DNA of 64,000 nt from Girardinichthys multiradiatus (GCF_021462225.1 NC_061818.1:17691462-17755461); one strand, 5' to 3'; shown: positions 46,130-57,332, counted from the first letter of the stretch. The notes: generated from the letters alone by a model not told the origin. Translations and numbers: made by a program.

Positions 46130-46530
46130 CAAAATTCAGAATGATAGACTCACCTTCACCGCCTCCACCTTCCAATGCCTCTCCTGTGCGTCTCCCGGCC
46201 TTCCAATCAGCATCCTGTCTGCCTGATTCACCATCCAATCACCTTCCGACGCCTTGCTTTTAAAGAACCTTCAGCGGTGTTCACCCTCGCTTGTCAGCTT
46301 AGCTCATCCCTCCTGCGCCCCACCTCAACCATCTTCCTTCCCATCTCCTCCCAGCTTCCTCGCTCCCTGGCTGCCAATCCACCACCAGAGTTGGATCGGG
46401 GGAAGACATCCCTAAATCTAAACTTTACAAAAGTTCATATTAACTCATGTCATTCTCAGCATTCAGGTCTTCCTCCCAGGTCCGAATGCCAAAAAAATAA
46501 CCATGTAATTTCACATCATTAAAACTTTGC
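46130..46530. repeat. Dispersed repeat, copy 2 (first copy at 8600)
   Basis: GACTCACCTTCACCGCCTCC, CCAATCAGCATCCTGTCTGC, GCCTTGCTTTTAAAGAACC and GGGGGAAGACATCCCTAAAT run in the same order as in 8630-8900. The similarity covers about 380 bp with many substitutions. No coding domain is recognised. Confidence 0.55.
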
Positions 46531-46689
46531 CAAAGTCTAAAATGCAAAGCCAGATTTTAAAATATGAAACAAAGATGTAAAAATTTCATGAATTTCTTAT
46601 ATAAACATTGACCACGAATCCAAGTTAGCTTTTCCACTATGAGGCATTTGATAAAATATTTCTGACTGTATTTTTTTAAGATGAAGAAG

Positions 46690-47040
46690 GAAATTCATCT
46701 TCTGTCATTGTGTTTTAGAAACTACAGCGAGGTTGACTATGATTCAACAAAAGTAAGAAGATGTTTTCTATGTTCCCCATATAATACCTGAAATAATTTA
46801 ATAACAGCATTGAAAATTCAGGAATGCTGTTCCCCCATGCAGGCTGAAAGAACAAAAATATTTTAAACAACAAGCAGACAAAGTATTCAGTGGCTGTTTA
46901 ACGTTACGCAAATTGAGTTTTCTGGTTTAAAGACTTGATCTGTCAGCTGCAGAAGAAGACATCATCTGATTACCGTCAACACCAACATGTTCACTGTAGC
47001 TCTGCTGCTGCTGGCTGATGGATCTTAAGACAGAAACATT
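46690..47040 (+). pseudogene. V1 orphan promoter and leader
   Basis: The upstream flank matches 27676-27990. The octamer is ACGCAAAT (46906-46913). The leader at 46987 reads MFTVALLLLADGS, then TAA; the GTGAGT donor is lost. No V1 exon follows; a V3 pseudogene comes next, as in the duplicate block at 28-30 kb. Confidence 0.8.
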
Positions 47041-47444
47041 TGCCGTATGAACATTTTCTTTATTCAATATATTATAGACAAGAACTCTTAACATTTCTAC
47101 AGATTATTTGGTTATTGTGATGTCATTCTTCTATTTGTGTGAAGTGGATGATAAAAAGGGAAGAATGTAAAAGAAAGTCTTTCCATTTTGAGATCATAAA
47201 TAAAGAAAATATAATCACTAAAAATAACTGGATAGTACAATACAATTATTATACTTTTTTTAAAATCTTGTTTATATTCAGGCCAAAGATTTTATAATCC
47301 ATAACAAATTGCAGTTACCCTTTTTATGTGAAACCCAAATGTAAGAACACAAAAGAACAAGTTAAAATTAAAGTTTTAATTAAGGATACAATTCTTTGTT
47401 AAATGGATCAAACTCTCTCTACATTAAGCCCCTCCCTCATATTA

Positions 47445-47452
47445 ATGCAAAT
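47445..47452 (+). promoter_or_regulatory. Consensus octamer of V3 pseudogene
   Basis: ATGCAAAT, 66 bp before the leader at 47511. Confidence 0.75.
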
Positions 47453-47510
47453 CTCCGCTGTGTATTTCAGTCCTGCTGACTGCTTACTAGTTTGTGTCTC
47501 CAGCCTCAGG

Positions 47511-47912
47511 ATGATGAACATGCTCACTGATCTCCTTCTTGTCCTCTGTCTGAACTGTAAGTTCCCCAGCTTATGTTTTATATCATATTACTGGCTAAAT
47601 GTGAGTACCTTTGTATTTCTGATTGTTGGTTTCTCGTTTTTAACCCATCAGGTTGCACAAGTCAGAATATGGAGTCCATTCCTTCCAGTTCAGTGGTGAA
47701 AAGTCCTGGAGAGACTCTCAGTCTGTCCTGCAGAGTATCTGCCATCATAATTAGCAGCTATCAGACAGCCTCCAGGAAAAGGACTGGAATGGATAGGAAG
47801 AGGGTTGAATGACTGCAACCGTAACACATATGCCAGCAGTGTGGGGGGAAGAATTGAAGTCAGTCCAACCTGAAACCAGAAGACTCTGCTGTGTATTACT
47901 GTGCCAGGGAAG
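47511..47912 (+). pseudogene. IGHV pseudogene, family V3
   Basis: Leader 47511-47556 (MMNMLTDLLLVLCLN) with donor GTAAGT and acceptor CATCAG are intact. The V exon from 47652 reads CTSQNMESIPSSSVVKSPGE and LSLSCRVSAIIISSY. Then the bases for CDR1 end and WIR are missing, and the frame shifts (QTASRKRTG). A second loss in FR3 removes much of the strand before the Cys. TGTATTACTGTGCCAGGG is still visible at about 47892-47909. Confidence 0.9.
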
Positions 47913-47951
47913 CGCAATGTTTTATGTGAGCACAAAGGCTGTACAAAAACT
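47913..47951 (+). other. Degenerate V-RSS
   Basis: CGCAATG in the heptamer position (two mismatches), a 23-bp spacer, and nonamer ACAAAAACT 47943-47951. Confidence 0.6.
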
Positions 47952-48330
47952 ACATGAACTATATTGTTTGTGAGACCTGAAGAGGGCAGCAAAAAGACTG
48001 ATGACACCAACAGACAGAGACATGCTATACCTAAGAAGTGTGAACTTTTTTAGTAATTTATAGAAAATAATTAACAAAAACTTTATAAGAGTACGTATAA
48101 TAGTACTTTCAAATATGTTTGAATTTCATATCAAATGGTATTTCCAAACGGTTGCTGTTTGTAAGAAGCCGTCTTCCTCTTTTATTCTTTTTATAATTAC
48201 GTCTATGCAAAATAAAGATGTTTAGAGTTTATCATTAAAACGTGTTTGCTAGTAGATAGGTTAGATCTGCAATGAAAATTTAGTGGATTTGAATCACAAT
48301 CTTGTTTAAATCCCATGTCACAAATATTCA

Positions 48331-48417
48331 CTAAAGAACAAGTTTAGCATCAAAGATACTTCCAGTAAACCAGCAACTCTGACCGGACAGACTGAAGTTG
48401 CTGTCAGAGTCACGGTA
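48331..48417 (+). pseudogene. V1 FR3 relic
   Basis: CTAAAGAACAAGTTTAGCAT followed by ACTTCCAGTAAACCAGCAAC matches V1 FR3 (KNKFSI, TSSKTVT). It ends GTCAGAGT with heptamer-like CACGGTA at 48411-48417. No leader or FR1-FR2 is present. Confidence 0.7.
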
Positions 48418-48759
48418 ATACAAACCATCAGTGGACCACTGACAGTCGAATGACGTAAAGCATTAAGAGACTAGAAGATCAGGAGAACTGAAGCCATTAA
48501 TGATTTCAATGCTGATTTCATAAAAAAATATATATATAATTTTTAACAAAAGAAATGTTGCGATGGCAGTAATATTAACAGGCTATCCTGAATGTACTCA
48601 CATGCTTCAGTCTTTCCATATTTTCTTAAATTACAGACTTATTCTCAAACTAACCTTATTATAGTGCTATTTGAAAAACAATCTACACAAAATAGCTTAT
48701 AATGACAATGTTAAAATACGTTTTCAGCCACTTTTGTATATTCATATAAATGTTACATT

Positions 48760-49410
48760 TAGAGATCAAAGTCTTATAAGCCTTCACAGCCTTGGCTTAA
48801 TGTTTTGTTAAAGCACTTTGGCAGCAATCACAGTCCTAAAGTCTTTTTGGATATGTCCTTGGCACACCTGTCTTGTGCTATTTTCTACCATTCTTCACTG
48901 CAGCCTCTCAAGCTCAGTCTGATTGAATGTGCAGTGTCAGCAGACAGCCATTGTAAGACTTTCCAAAGATGTTTAATTGGATTTAAGTCTGGCTCTAGCT
49001 TGGCTACTCAGGGACATTTACAGGCTCCTCCTCAACCCACTACTTTGTTATTTTGGGTGCTGCCATCATACCCTTTATGCGGACTAGTCAATTAATCTGT
49101 GCTACATTAAGACATCCTCACAGCATGATACTACCACCACCATGCTCACAGTAGGGTTGGTATTAGCCATGTGATGTCATGCTTGGAGTTCTGAACATAA
49201 GGTTCTCTTTTGATGTCATCCTACCAGAAATGTTTCTCTGAGCTGTGTTTTAACAAAAAATAAAATTAAACCATGTTTGTCTGGTCACTGTACCATAAAA
49301 ACCTGATTGGTAGATAGCATTAGCATTGAATGATGTTCTGGATTGTTTCCCAATCTCCACAAGTTAACACTGGAGCCTGTGACAGTTGGGTTCTTGGTCA
49401 CCTCTCTGAT
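48760..49410 (-). mobile_element. Ancient Tc1-like transposon relic
   Basis: On the + strand, TTAAAGCACTTTGGCAGCAA, CCAAAGATGTTTAATTGGAT and TACCACCACCATGCTCACAG are the antisense of fish Tc1-family transposase DNA. The frame is shattered. It belongs to a different, older family than the two copies at 24681 and 53333. Confidence 0.6.
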
Positions 49411-50640
49411 AAAGACAATTCCTCCCTGATTACTCAGTTTAGTCGGGCAAATAATGAACACAGAGAATTGAACTGAATAAGGCAGGACCTAAAGACCATA
49501 ACAACGAGGAAATGATCAAAATGCAAACACAAAAGAAAACCAAAATTCAAACATCTGTGGATTAGGACATGGTTTAGGTCTACGGGAACTCTTTAAAATG
49601 CTTCCTCACTAAACAAAACAAAAATCAACATGGTGGTCTCTTCAGAACACAGCTCTGATTGAAAGACTAATGACCTTCTTCATTAGCCTGACCTTAAACC
49701 TTTTGAACCTCAGATTTTATTTTTTAGTGACACAGGTCGGATTAAAATAGTTTTAAATTGTTCTAAAAAATATTGGGAAGCTTTAGGGCATAAAACAGTG
49801 GTTGATGGCTGTGAACTGGCTTTTAGAAAAAGACTAATTATAAATCAGCAGGGAGTCCAAATTGTGTAAGGCAATGATGTTAAAAATTACTAAAACATTC
49901 AGGCATTTTATAACTACTCGTTATGAGAAGATCTTATGATAATATGATAATATTCCTATAAGATGAGCTTTTCTTTTCTAAAGTTTTAAAGAGTTGGTGC
50001 AATTTTTTTTAATGATAAAGAGAGAATAATAAAAATAAATCCAGTTTAAACTTTTTTTTTTTTTTTATATCTGTCTTATAATAGACAAAACAATGAGACT
50101 TACAGTAGTGTGTCGTCAGAGCTGGCTCAAGACACCAGCAAACTTGGCCCTATTTCATCATAATCAATCCTCTCACGTAATTTATGAGCCTAAATTAACT
50201 GAAAGTGGACCCCCAGATGAAACTCTGCTTACAGCCTCATTCAGCCACTGTGCATCATTAAAGAAACCTGCCAACCAGCAGATTTTCTCATCAGTAAGTC
50301 ATCAGTGAGCAGCAAAATGCCTTTGCTTCCTTATGAGACATAAAACATAAAATTTACTTTTATAGAGTTCTATTTTAGAATGTTTTGCTTTATAAACTCT
50401 TAAATGTTCAGTGCTGCTCTAAACATACATCAGTGCCTCTTGTAAAATTGAAATGTAATAACAGTAAGGTAACTCAGCTGCAGTATAATATTGTACTTAG
50501 ATGTCAATACATTTTTAACTGGTACAATATTACCTGTGAAGTATTTTACAGAATTTATGTTGCATTAATGTAATAAAAATCAAAATAATTTATCATTACC
50601 TCATTTTTACATTATAAAAATATGTACAGGACTGTGTAAA
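49411..50640. other. V-locus intergenic DNA
   Basis: AT-rich. Around 49780-49830 AAAACAGTGGTTGATGGCTG resembles V1 upstream flanks at 11270 and 34780. No gene is seen. Confidence 0.4.
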
Positions 50641-50689
50641 CTGTTATGTATGGTGGCCGTGGGGTGCAAAACACTTTTACAAGTACCGA

Positions 50690-50792
50690 AACAAATCTAC
50701 ATTTCAGAAAACACTTTTACATTTCAGAAAACAAATTTACATTTCAGAAAACACTTTTACATTTCAGAAAACAAATTTACATTTCAGAAAAT
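50690..50792 (+). repeat. 20-bp tandem array, left arm (about 5 units)
   Basis: Units alternate ACATTTCAGAAAACACTTTT and ACATTTCAGAAAACAAATTT with an exact 20-bp period. Confidence 0.95.
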
Positions 50793-51033
50793 CAACCGGA
50801 AAGGGAATGTACCAATGCCGAGGCTGACCCGGAAGTCAGCCTCAGGGCTGCATCCTTCGTTACAGCGCGGCAACGAAGGCTGTCCCAATTCATGAATCAT
50901 TCTGAGCAAATGCTGCCGACAAATGTGTCCTTATTTTGCCCGATTTGAAGGATGCATTGTGAGTATCCTTCGCGGCCCATCATTTCCCATCATTCATTGC
51001 GGGTCGAAGCGGATTGGTCAAGCAGGGGACGCC

Positions 51034-52488
51034 ATGGCGGACCATAGCAACAAAAGCTGTGAGTAAATTGTGGAAAATTACACTTTCTGTGACACAAATT
51101 ACATTCTACAATGTTTTTAGTGCGGGAATATAACTATGTAGACGTGAAATATCTGCTTGATTTATCTAGACATCGCTTAATTTCAAACGTGCTCCGACGT
51201 GTTCGGAGTTTTCCGTTCCCGGCGTAGTAACCGGCTCGCCTCGCCAGCCCTACCGGCGGTGAGGTGAGCTAGCCCGGTAGAGATCTGACCGGACTATCGG
51301 CACTAAGCTCCCGCTGGCAGTCATCACAGTGAACGTTTAACACAAGTGATTTCTAACAGTTTATGTTATTATTTTAATTGTTACTGAAAATCGATTTAAC
51401 ATTTCAGGTGATATTAAGGTTAACCAGAATAAATGGTCAGTTTTATGTAATCCAACTGTATCACTGGAGAGTGTGATTGAGAATAAATAAGCTTTACAAT
51501 ATGATTTTTTAATGAAGAAATGTGCTATATGTTTTAAAAGTTTATTTATAATTCAGTTAGCATTATAATTTCTGATTCCAGGTAAACCTGACAAGGAATA
51601 CACCACCAAATGTAAGTAAATCTCAGTAAAGAAGTTAAAAGTTTGAAAGAGCTTGTTTTAGACATTTGCATAGAAATATTTTCTTCAAATTAAGACAAAT
51701 GTGAAATTAAAAAAGGCTTTATTTTTGCTCTGATATTAAGCAAGATATATTTTTTTTTAGGTACAAAGGAGCAGACGGGCCAGTTTATTAAGCTCAGGGG
51801 TGAGAACCACCACCTTTTTACTGGAGCTAAATAACAACATTCTTTGCAGTCAGTTTCTGTCCAGTTTCAATAACTCCTATCTTTCTAACTTTCATAAATA
51901 TCCATCCAGTGATTAACATACTTCTTTCGGTTTAGGACAATTCTGGAGAAGATGGACCAACAGGGGAAGGTCACCCCACTTGCAGGACAAAACAATGTGG
52001 GACAATTTGAAAAAAAAAAAAAGAATTTAGATTATGTTCAGAAGTTCTGATGTTACACACAAATAAAAAAATATTTCTAAAAGTCTTGTTGATTTCTCTG
52101 TTTAGTCAACTCTTTTTTTTTATTCCATCTAACTTTAGGATTGTAAGTATCCAGGGTCCGGAAAGGGAGTCAGTGAAAAGCCCACTGCTGCTACTTGGCC
52201 CTGGTTTGTCTTTATGGATGAGGTGTTGGGACAGAGGTCTTCCACAACCACAACACCTCCTGTCCTAATTGCCTCCATCCCTGAGGACACTCCAGGCCAA
52301 GCGGAGCGGTGGGCTACCAGATGGAGAAGGAAGACAGTGAGCCAGCAGGAAGGGGTCAGAAAAGAAAGAGGGACAGAGATGATGGATTTGATCAAGGAGG
52401 ACATGAGGCTACAGAGAATGGACAGACTGTTTTCCAAAGAATGGCACCGAAATATTAAGTTTTGTTCAGATTGTTTCTTAAAATTTTA
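51034..52488 (+). pseudogene. Harbinger Myb/SANT-like gene, multi-exon
   Basis: The second protein of Harbinger elements is a Myb/SANT-like protein thought to help the transposase bind DNA or enter the nucleus. Exons can be traced: 51034-51058 (MADHSNKS), 51582-51611 (KPDKEYTTK), then from 51761 (TKEQTGQFIKLRGENHHLFT) to a TAA. A segment near 51939 reads TILEKMDQQGKVTPL, and a last exon 52139-52488 reads KPTAATWPWFVFMDEVLGQR and IASIPEDTPG. Phases agree across the first junctions. The stop after LFTGAK and an A-run near 52010 suggest a damaged copy, unless an extra intron removes them. Confidence 0.75.
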
Positions 52489-52690
52489 AGGTGTTCTAAT
52501 AAATTTCAAAATTGTTTTTGTCACTAGTTATTTACATTTGATCTAACAATACATCAACTTCATTTAAAGTTATAAACAGAATTTATTATGAAAAATACAA
52601 ACAGCACTTTAAACAGAATGGGGGAAGAAAACATTCAAACAGATCAAGATTACAAGACAAAAGGCATAAAATAAAACTATGTATAAGTAT

Positions 52691-53070
52691 TTACAACGGC
52701 GACAGCAGGATCAACCTGAGTGACCAGTTCCTGGAAAAACCTCTTGAACAGAACAAAGAGGCAGATGTCTTTCTGAACAGAAAGTCTGGCGGTGTGGCTA
52801 AATCTCTTGCAAGGTCAGAGACATGGATGGGACGCTGCAACTGAGACCTGTGGTTAGTCTTTCTGGATGGTGAGCGAAGCATCACACAGGTGGTGTGCAG
52901 ATGTTTGTGATGCCTCTCTCCGCTGTCCACGTCATCGTCCATCAAGTGGGTTTAAAGGGCTGGCTGAATTGACGGCTGCCACATCACTAAGAGGTAATCG
53001 GAAAAATGCAGAATTAGAAGATGGTGCTCACAAAATATTACAATTAGTTATACCCCTCAAACATTAATCA
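52691..53070. other. Harbinger interior, unassigned
   Basis: Lies between the two convergent genes. An 84-codon minus-strand frame (52691-52945) has no recognisable domain and may be 3' UTR. Confidence 0.35.
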
Positions 53071-53332
53071 CATCTATGATATTATACTTGGCTGCACACA
53101 GTAGTCATGTTCTGGTGGTACCTCCTCCAGGGCGGACACCTCAGCTGAAAGCTGGTCCCGCCAGAGAGCAACGCTGACTGTCTCAGTCCCGACCTCACCC
53201 TCATCCTCTTCTACAGCCTCCTCTGGGGCCATGACATCCCCAGCATCAAGGCAGATGTTGTGGCGGATGGCGCATGCTGTTATGACTTGAAAACAATTTA
53301 AAAGAGGGTGCATATATGTGTATGTGTATATA

Positions 53333-54894
53333 TAGGTCCTTCTCAAAATATTAGCATATTGTGATAAAGTTCATTATTTTCCATAATGTCATGATGAAAA
53401 TTTAACATTCATATATTTTAGATTCATTGCACACTAACTGAAATATTTCAGGTCTTTTATTGTCTTAATACGGATGATTTTGGCATACAGCTCATGAAAA
53501 CCCTAAATTCCTATCTCACAAAATTAGCATATCATTAAAAGGGTCTCTAAACGAGCTATGAACCTAATCATCTGAATCAACGAGTTAACTCTAAACACCT
53601 GCAAAAGATTCCTGAGGCCTTTAAAACTCCCAGCCTGGTTCATCACTCAAAACCCCAATCATGGGTAAGACTGCCGACCCAACTGCTGTCCAGAAGGCCA
53701 CTATTGACACCCTCAAGCAAGAGGGTAAGACACAGAAAGAAATTTCTGAACGAATAGGCTGTTCCCAGAGTGCTGTATCAAGGCACCTCAGTGGGAAGTC
53801 TGTGGGAAGGAAAAAGTGTGGCAGAAAACGCTGCACAACGAGAAGAGGTGACCGGACCCTGAGGAAGATTGTGGAGAAGGGCCGATTCCAGACCTTGGGG
53901 GACCTGCACAGGCGTGTGCAGGAAATGGGCTACAGGTGCCGCATTCCCCAGGTCAAGCCACTTTTGAACCAGAAACAGTGGCAGAAGTGCCTGACCTGGG
54001 CTACAGAGAAGCAGCACTGGACTGTTGCTCAGTGGTCCAAAGTACTTTTTTCGGATGAAAGCAAATTCTGCATGTCATTCGGAAATCAAGGTGCCAGAGT
54101 CTGGAGGAAGACTGGGGAGAAGGAAATGCCAAAAGGCCAGAGGTCCAGTGTCAAGTACCCACAGTCAGTGATGGTCTGGGGTGCCGTGTCAGCTGCTGGT
54201 GTTGGTCCACTGTGTTTTATCAAGGGCAGGGTCAATGCAGCTAGCTATCAGGAGATTTTGGAGCACTTCATGCTTCCATCTGCTGAAAAGCTTTATGGAG
54301 ATGAAGATTTCATTTTTCAGCACGACCTGGCACCTGCTCACAGTCCCAAAACCACTGGTAAATGGTTTACTGACCATGGTATCACTGTGCTCAATTGGCC
54401 TGCCAACTCTCCTGACCTGAACCCCATAGAGAATCTGTGGGATATTGTGAAGAGAACGTTGAGAGACTCAAGACCCAACACTCTGGATGAGCTAAAGGCC
54501 GCTATCGAAGCATCCTGGGCCTCCATAAGACCTCAGCAGTGCCACAGGCTGATTGCCTCCATGCCACGCCGCATTGAAGCAGTCATTTCTGCCAAAGGAT
54601 TCCCGACCAAGTATTGAGTGCATAACTGTACATGATTATTTGAAGGTTGACGTTTTTTGTATTAAAAACCATTTTCTTTTATTAGTCAGATGAAATATGC
54701 TAATTTTGTGAGATAGGAATTTTGGGTTTTCATGAGCTGTATGCCAAAATCATCCGTATTAAGACAATAAAAGACCTGAAATATTTCAGTTAGTGTGCAA
54801 TGAATCTAAAATATATGAATGTTAAATTTTCATCATTACATTATGGAAAATAATTAACTTTATTACAATATGCTAATATTTTGAGAAGGACCTG
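53333..54894 (+). mobile_element. Tc1-like transposon, copy 2
   Basis: Same long inverted ends as copy 1 (the left end starts TAGGTCC instead of CAGGTCC). TA flanks at 53331-53332 and 54895-54896. It carries a single open transposase gene and lies in the intron of the Harbinger transposase, in the opposite orientation. Confidence 0.95.
53661..54617 (+). CDS. Tc1/mariner transposase, open, with 16-residue internal deletion
   Basis: 318 codons with no stop. The N-terminus has a helix-turn-helix (about 8-45: QKATIDTLKQEGKTQKEISE), then a basic GRKKCGRKR linker. The catalytic DD34E triad is Asp132 (LFSDESKF), Asp222 (FQHDLAPAHS) and Glu257 (NPIENLW), with 34 residues between the last two. Compared with copy 1, 48 bp encoding RKQWTESEVETSRATV are missing after Leu82, within the second DNA-binding subdomain. 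The frame is kept, but end binding is probably impaired. Either copy alone looks defective, in different places. Confidence 0.93.
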   Translation: MGKTADPTAVQKATIDTLKQEGKTQKEISERIGCSQSAVSRHLSGKSVGRKKCGRKRCTTRRGDRTLRKIVEKGRFQTLGDLHRRVQEMGYRCRIPQVKPLLNQKQWQKCLTWATEKQHWTVAQWSKVLFSDESKFCMSFGNQGARVWRKTGEKEMPKGQRSSVKYPQSVMVWGAVSAAGVGPLCFIKGRVNAASYQEILEHFMLPSAEKLYGDEDFIFQHDLAPAHSPKTTGKWFTDHGITVLNWPANSPDLNPIENLWDIVKRTLRDSRPNTLDELKAAIEASWASIRPQQCHRLIASMPRRIEAVISAKGFPTKY

Positions 54895-55623
54895 TATTAT
54901 GTATAATGTATATATAAAATGGATCTAGGTCAAAACTTACGTGAGGTACAAAGGTGTCATGCACCTCCAGCGCTTGCAGGAAGATGGCCCTGAATCTGGT
55001 TTTCATCATTCCAAAAACACTGTTAAAGCGCTGGGCTCCCACACCTTGTCTTGTCCTCTTGTAGGGAGTGATGAAGGGGAGTGGATATTGGAGGCATGAG
55101 TACCCTCCATCAGCAAGGATAAAATGCCCTGGAGGAGGATAAACTGTACAGTGGGCTGTGGCGGAGCACCCTAGAGTCATGCACTGACCCAGGCCAGCCC
55201 ACATACGTGTCAATAAAATGGCTCTCAGAAACTGCCAGCAGGATTATGGAAGGGAAGAGTTTCCTGTTCCTGTAGCACTGACCATCAAGGCTGCTTGGAC
55301 ACCTGAAGTGGATATGGCAGCCGTCAATTGCACCCACAACTTTAAGAAAAACTCTGTGGCGTCTGGTGTCCTCCTGGTTGAAGAAGCGATCAGGACTGGG
55401 ACACAGGTTGATCCAGCAGTAAAGGGGTCTGGTCAAGAAAAGGGAAGAATGGAGATGGAAAAACACATTATTTTTAAGGCATGCTTCTGGATATTTTAAG
55501 TGATCAAAGCAAGAAGATACCAATACACCAAAAACACTGCATTATTATATAATTATCTAAGAACAGCCAGAGGGGATCAAATACTTTATAATACCCATCT
55601 ATCTTAAAATTTAATGTTGTTGT

Positions 55624-55627
<4 letters not shown>

Positions 55628-55709
<82 letters not shown>
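55628..55709. repeat. (AT)n microsatellite
   Basis: About 80 bp of pure AT dinucleotide inside the Harbinger element. Confidence 0.97.
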
Positions 55710-55715
<6 letters not shown>

Positions 55716-55847
55716 GTCAACATACATTAGCCATAAAGTTGCTATCTCTTTGTTTATTGGCTAGTTAAATCAAACATCTTTTTTACCTGAACATGATTGT
55801 CTCTGGATTGTACCTGGAATCAGAAATTATAATGCTAGCTGAATTAT

Positions 55848-56040
55848 AAATAACTTTTAAAACATATAGCACATTTCTTCATTAAAAATTCATATTGTAA
55901 AGCTTATTTATTCTCAATCACACTCTCCAGCGATACAGTTGGATTACATAAAACTGACCATTTATTCTGGTTAACCTTAATATCACCTGAAATGTTAAAT
56001 CGATTTTCAGTAACAATTAAAATAATAACATAAACTGTTA
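55848..56040. repeat. Subterminal inverted repeat of Harbinger element
   Basis: Reverse complement of about 51356-51545, including TTATTCTCAATCACACTCTC versus GAGAGTGTGATTGAGAATAA with nearly complete identity. Confidence 0.88.
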
Positions 56041-56520
56041 GAAATGTAAATTTGTTTTCTGAAATGTAAATTTGTTTTTTCTGAAATGTAAAAGTGTTTT
56101 CTGAAATGTAAATTTGTTTTCTGAAATGTAAATTTGTTTTCCGAAATGTAAAAGTGTTTTCTGAAATGTAAATTTTGTTTTCTGAAATGTAAATTTGTTT
56201 TCCGAAATGTAAAAGTGTTTTCTGAAATGTAAATTTGTTTTCTGAAATGTAAATTTGTTTTCTGAAATGTAAAAGTGTTTTCTGAAATGTAAATTTGTTT
56301 TCTGAAATGTAAATTTGTTTTCCGAAATGTAAAAGTGTTTTCTGAAATGTAAATTTTGTTTTCTGAAATGTAAATTTGTTTTCCGAAATGTAAAAGTGTT
56401 TTCTGAAATGTAAATTTGTTTTCCGAAATGTAAATTTGTTTTTCGAAATGTAAAAGTGTTTTCTGAAATGTAAATTTTTTTCTGAAATGTAAATTTGTTT
56501 TCTGAAATGTAAATTTGTTT
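56040..56520 (-). repeat. 20-bp tandem array, right arm (about 24 units)
   Basis: TTTTCTGAAATGTAAATTTG and TTTTCTGAAATGTAAAAGTG units, mostly two AAATTTG units then one AAAAGTG. They are the complement of the left array but about five times longer. Some units read CCGAAATG. Confidence 0.95.
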
Positions 56521-56780
56521 CGGTACTTGTAAAAGTGTTTTGCACCCCACGGCCACCGTAGTTATGTCCACTATATGGTAAAGTTTAATATACCAAAACG
56601 AATGTCATTCATAACTGTGAGAATAACAAAATAAGCAATAAATGAGTTCAATAAATGGTAAATAATGGTTTAAAATGATCACTGAAAATTAAGAAATACT
56701 GTTGCTGCATGCTGATTGAAAAAAAGACAAAACTTCCAGCAATATGTGGTCACAAATACTGACAGGCGGGGCCTGTTATT

Positions 56781-56788
56781 ATGCAAAC
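56781..56788 (+). promoter_or_regulatory. Octamer variant ATGCAAAC
   Basis: 93 bp before the leader at 56874; one mismatch at the last base. Confidence 0.75.
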
Positions 56789-56873
56789 AAGGTCATTCTA
56801 GTTTAAAGACTCGATCTAAAGCTGTCAGCTGCACAGGAAAAGAAACTCCCATCAGATCATCTTCAACTCCAAC

Positions 56874-57293
56874 ATGTTCTCTGTAGCTCTGTTGCTACTG
56901 GCAGCTGGATCCTGTGAGTCTCACTGAAAAACTGAGATCAAACCATTCACACTCTTTACAGTGTGTTAAATTAATACACTCTGTTTTATCTTTTTAGATG
57001 TGAAGTGCGAACAACTGACTCAGCCAGCCTTTGTGACTGTGCAGCCAGGTCAACGTCTGATCATCAGATGTCAGGTCTCTTATGATCTGAGCTACTGGAC
57101 AGCTTGGATCAGACAGGCTGCTGGGAAAGGACTGGAATGGATTGGGATGAATGATAGTGGTGGAAACTCACACTACAAAGATTCACTGAAGAACAAGTTT
57201 AGTATCGACGTAGACACTTCCAGTAACACAGTGACTCTGAACGGACAGAACATGCAGCCTGAAGACTCTGCTGTGTATTACTGTGCAAGACGC
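56874..57293 (+). CDS. ighv: IGHV segment, family V1, intact, atypical coding end
   Basis: Leader exon 56874-56913 (MFSVALLLLAAGS) with a GTGAGT donor. The V exon 56998-57293 follows TTTTTAG. It shows [64 protein letters not shown] and [11 protein letters not shown]. The junction codon is TAT (Tyr) instead of the TGT (Cys) of its siblings, within the signal peptide. The coding end is in another phase: the heptamer is read CAC AGT G, so no stop falls in the RSS and the germline frame runs on to 57398. Otherwise it looks functional. Confidence 0.92.
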
Positions 57294-57332
57294 CACAGTG
57301 ACACAAACAATCGGCAGAGCTGTACAAAAACT
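57294..57332 (+). other. V-RSS, 23-bp spacer
   Basis: CACAGTG 57294-57300; nonamer ACAAAAACT 57324-57332. Confidence 0.93.

Larger units (their letters stand above)
53074..55435 (-). pseudogene. Harbinger DDE transposase, split by an intron holding Tc1 copy 2
   Basis: Minus-strand DDE_Tnp_4-type protein. An acceptor TTGACCAG near 55436 opens an exon with VVGAIDGCHIHFRCPSS (catalytic Asp), DTYVGWPGSVHDSRVL (second Asp), then in another frame HFILADGGYSCLQY and FNSVFGMMKTRFRAIF. A frameshift falls at about 55130-55150. After VHDTFVPH a GTAAGT donor (near 54942) opens an intron containing the Tc1-like element. The last exon starts at TCAAG (about 53288) with ITACAIRHNICLDAGD and ends at 53074. 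N-terminal exons are not found. Inactive as it stands. Confidence 0.82.
50652..56557. mobile_element. Harbinger-type DNA transposon with two gene relics
   Basis: The ends are inverted: GGTGGCCGTGGGGTGCAAAA at 50652 and its complement ending at 56557. Next to the ends lie arrays of a 20-bp repeat. A further inverted segment pairs 51356-51545 with 55848-56040. Inside are a Myb/SANT-like gene on the + strand and a PIF/Harbinger DDE transposase on the minus strand, the usual two-gene content. A Tc1-like copy is inserted inside. The target duplication is not resolved. Confidence 0.9.

Noticed and set aside
50646..50948. Open frames at the left end of the Harbinger element
   Set aside because: Same 20-bp array on the other arm; no domain.
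56040..56520. Regular short repeats resembling a CRISPR array
   Set aside because: Units are directly abutting with no unique spacers, lie in a transposon arm, and the genome is a vertebrate one.
55904..56571. Long minus-strand open frames of 213 and 177 codons (FTFQKTNLHF-type repeats)
   Set aside because: They are translations of the 20-bp tandem array; the repeat happens to lack stops in several frames.
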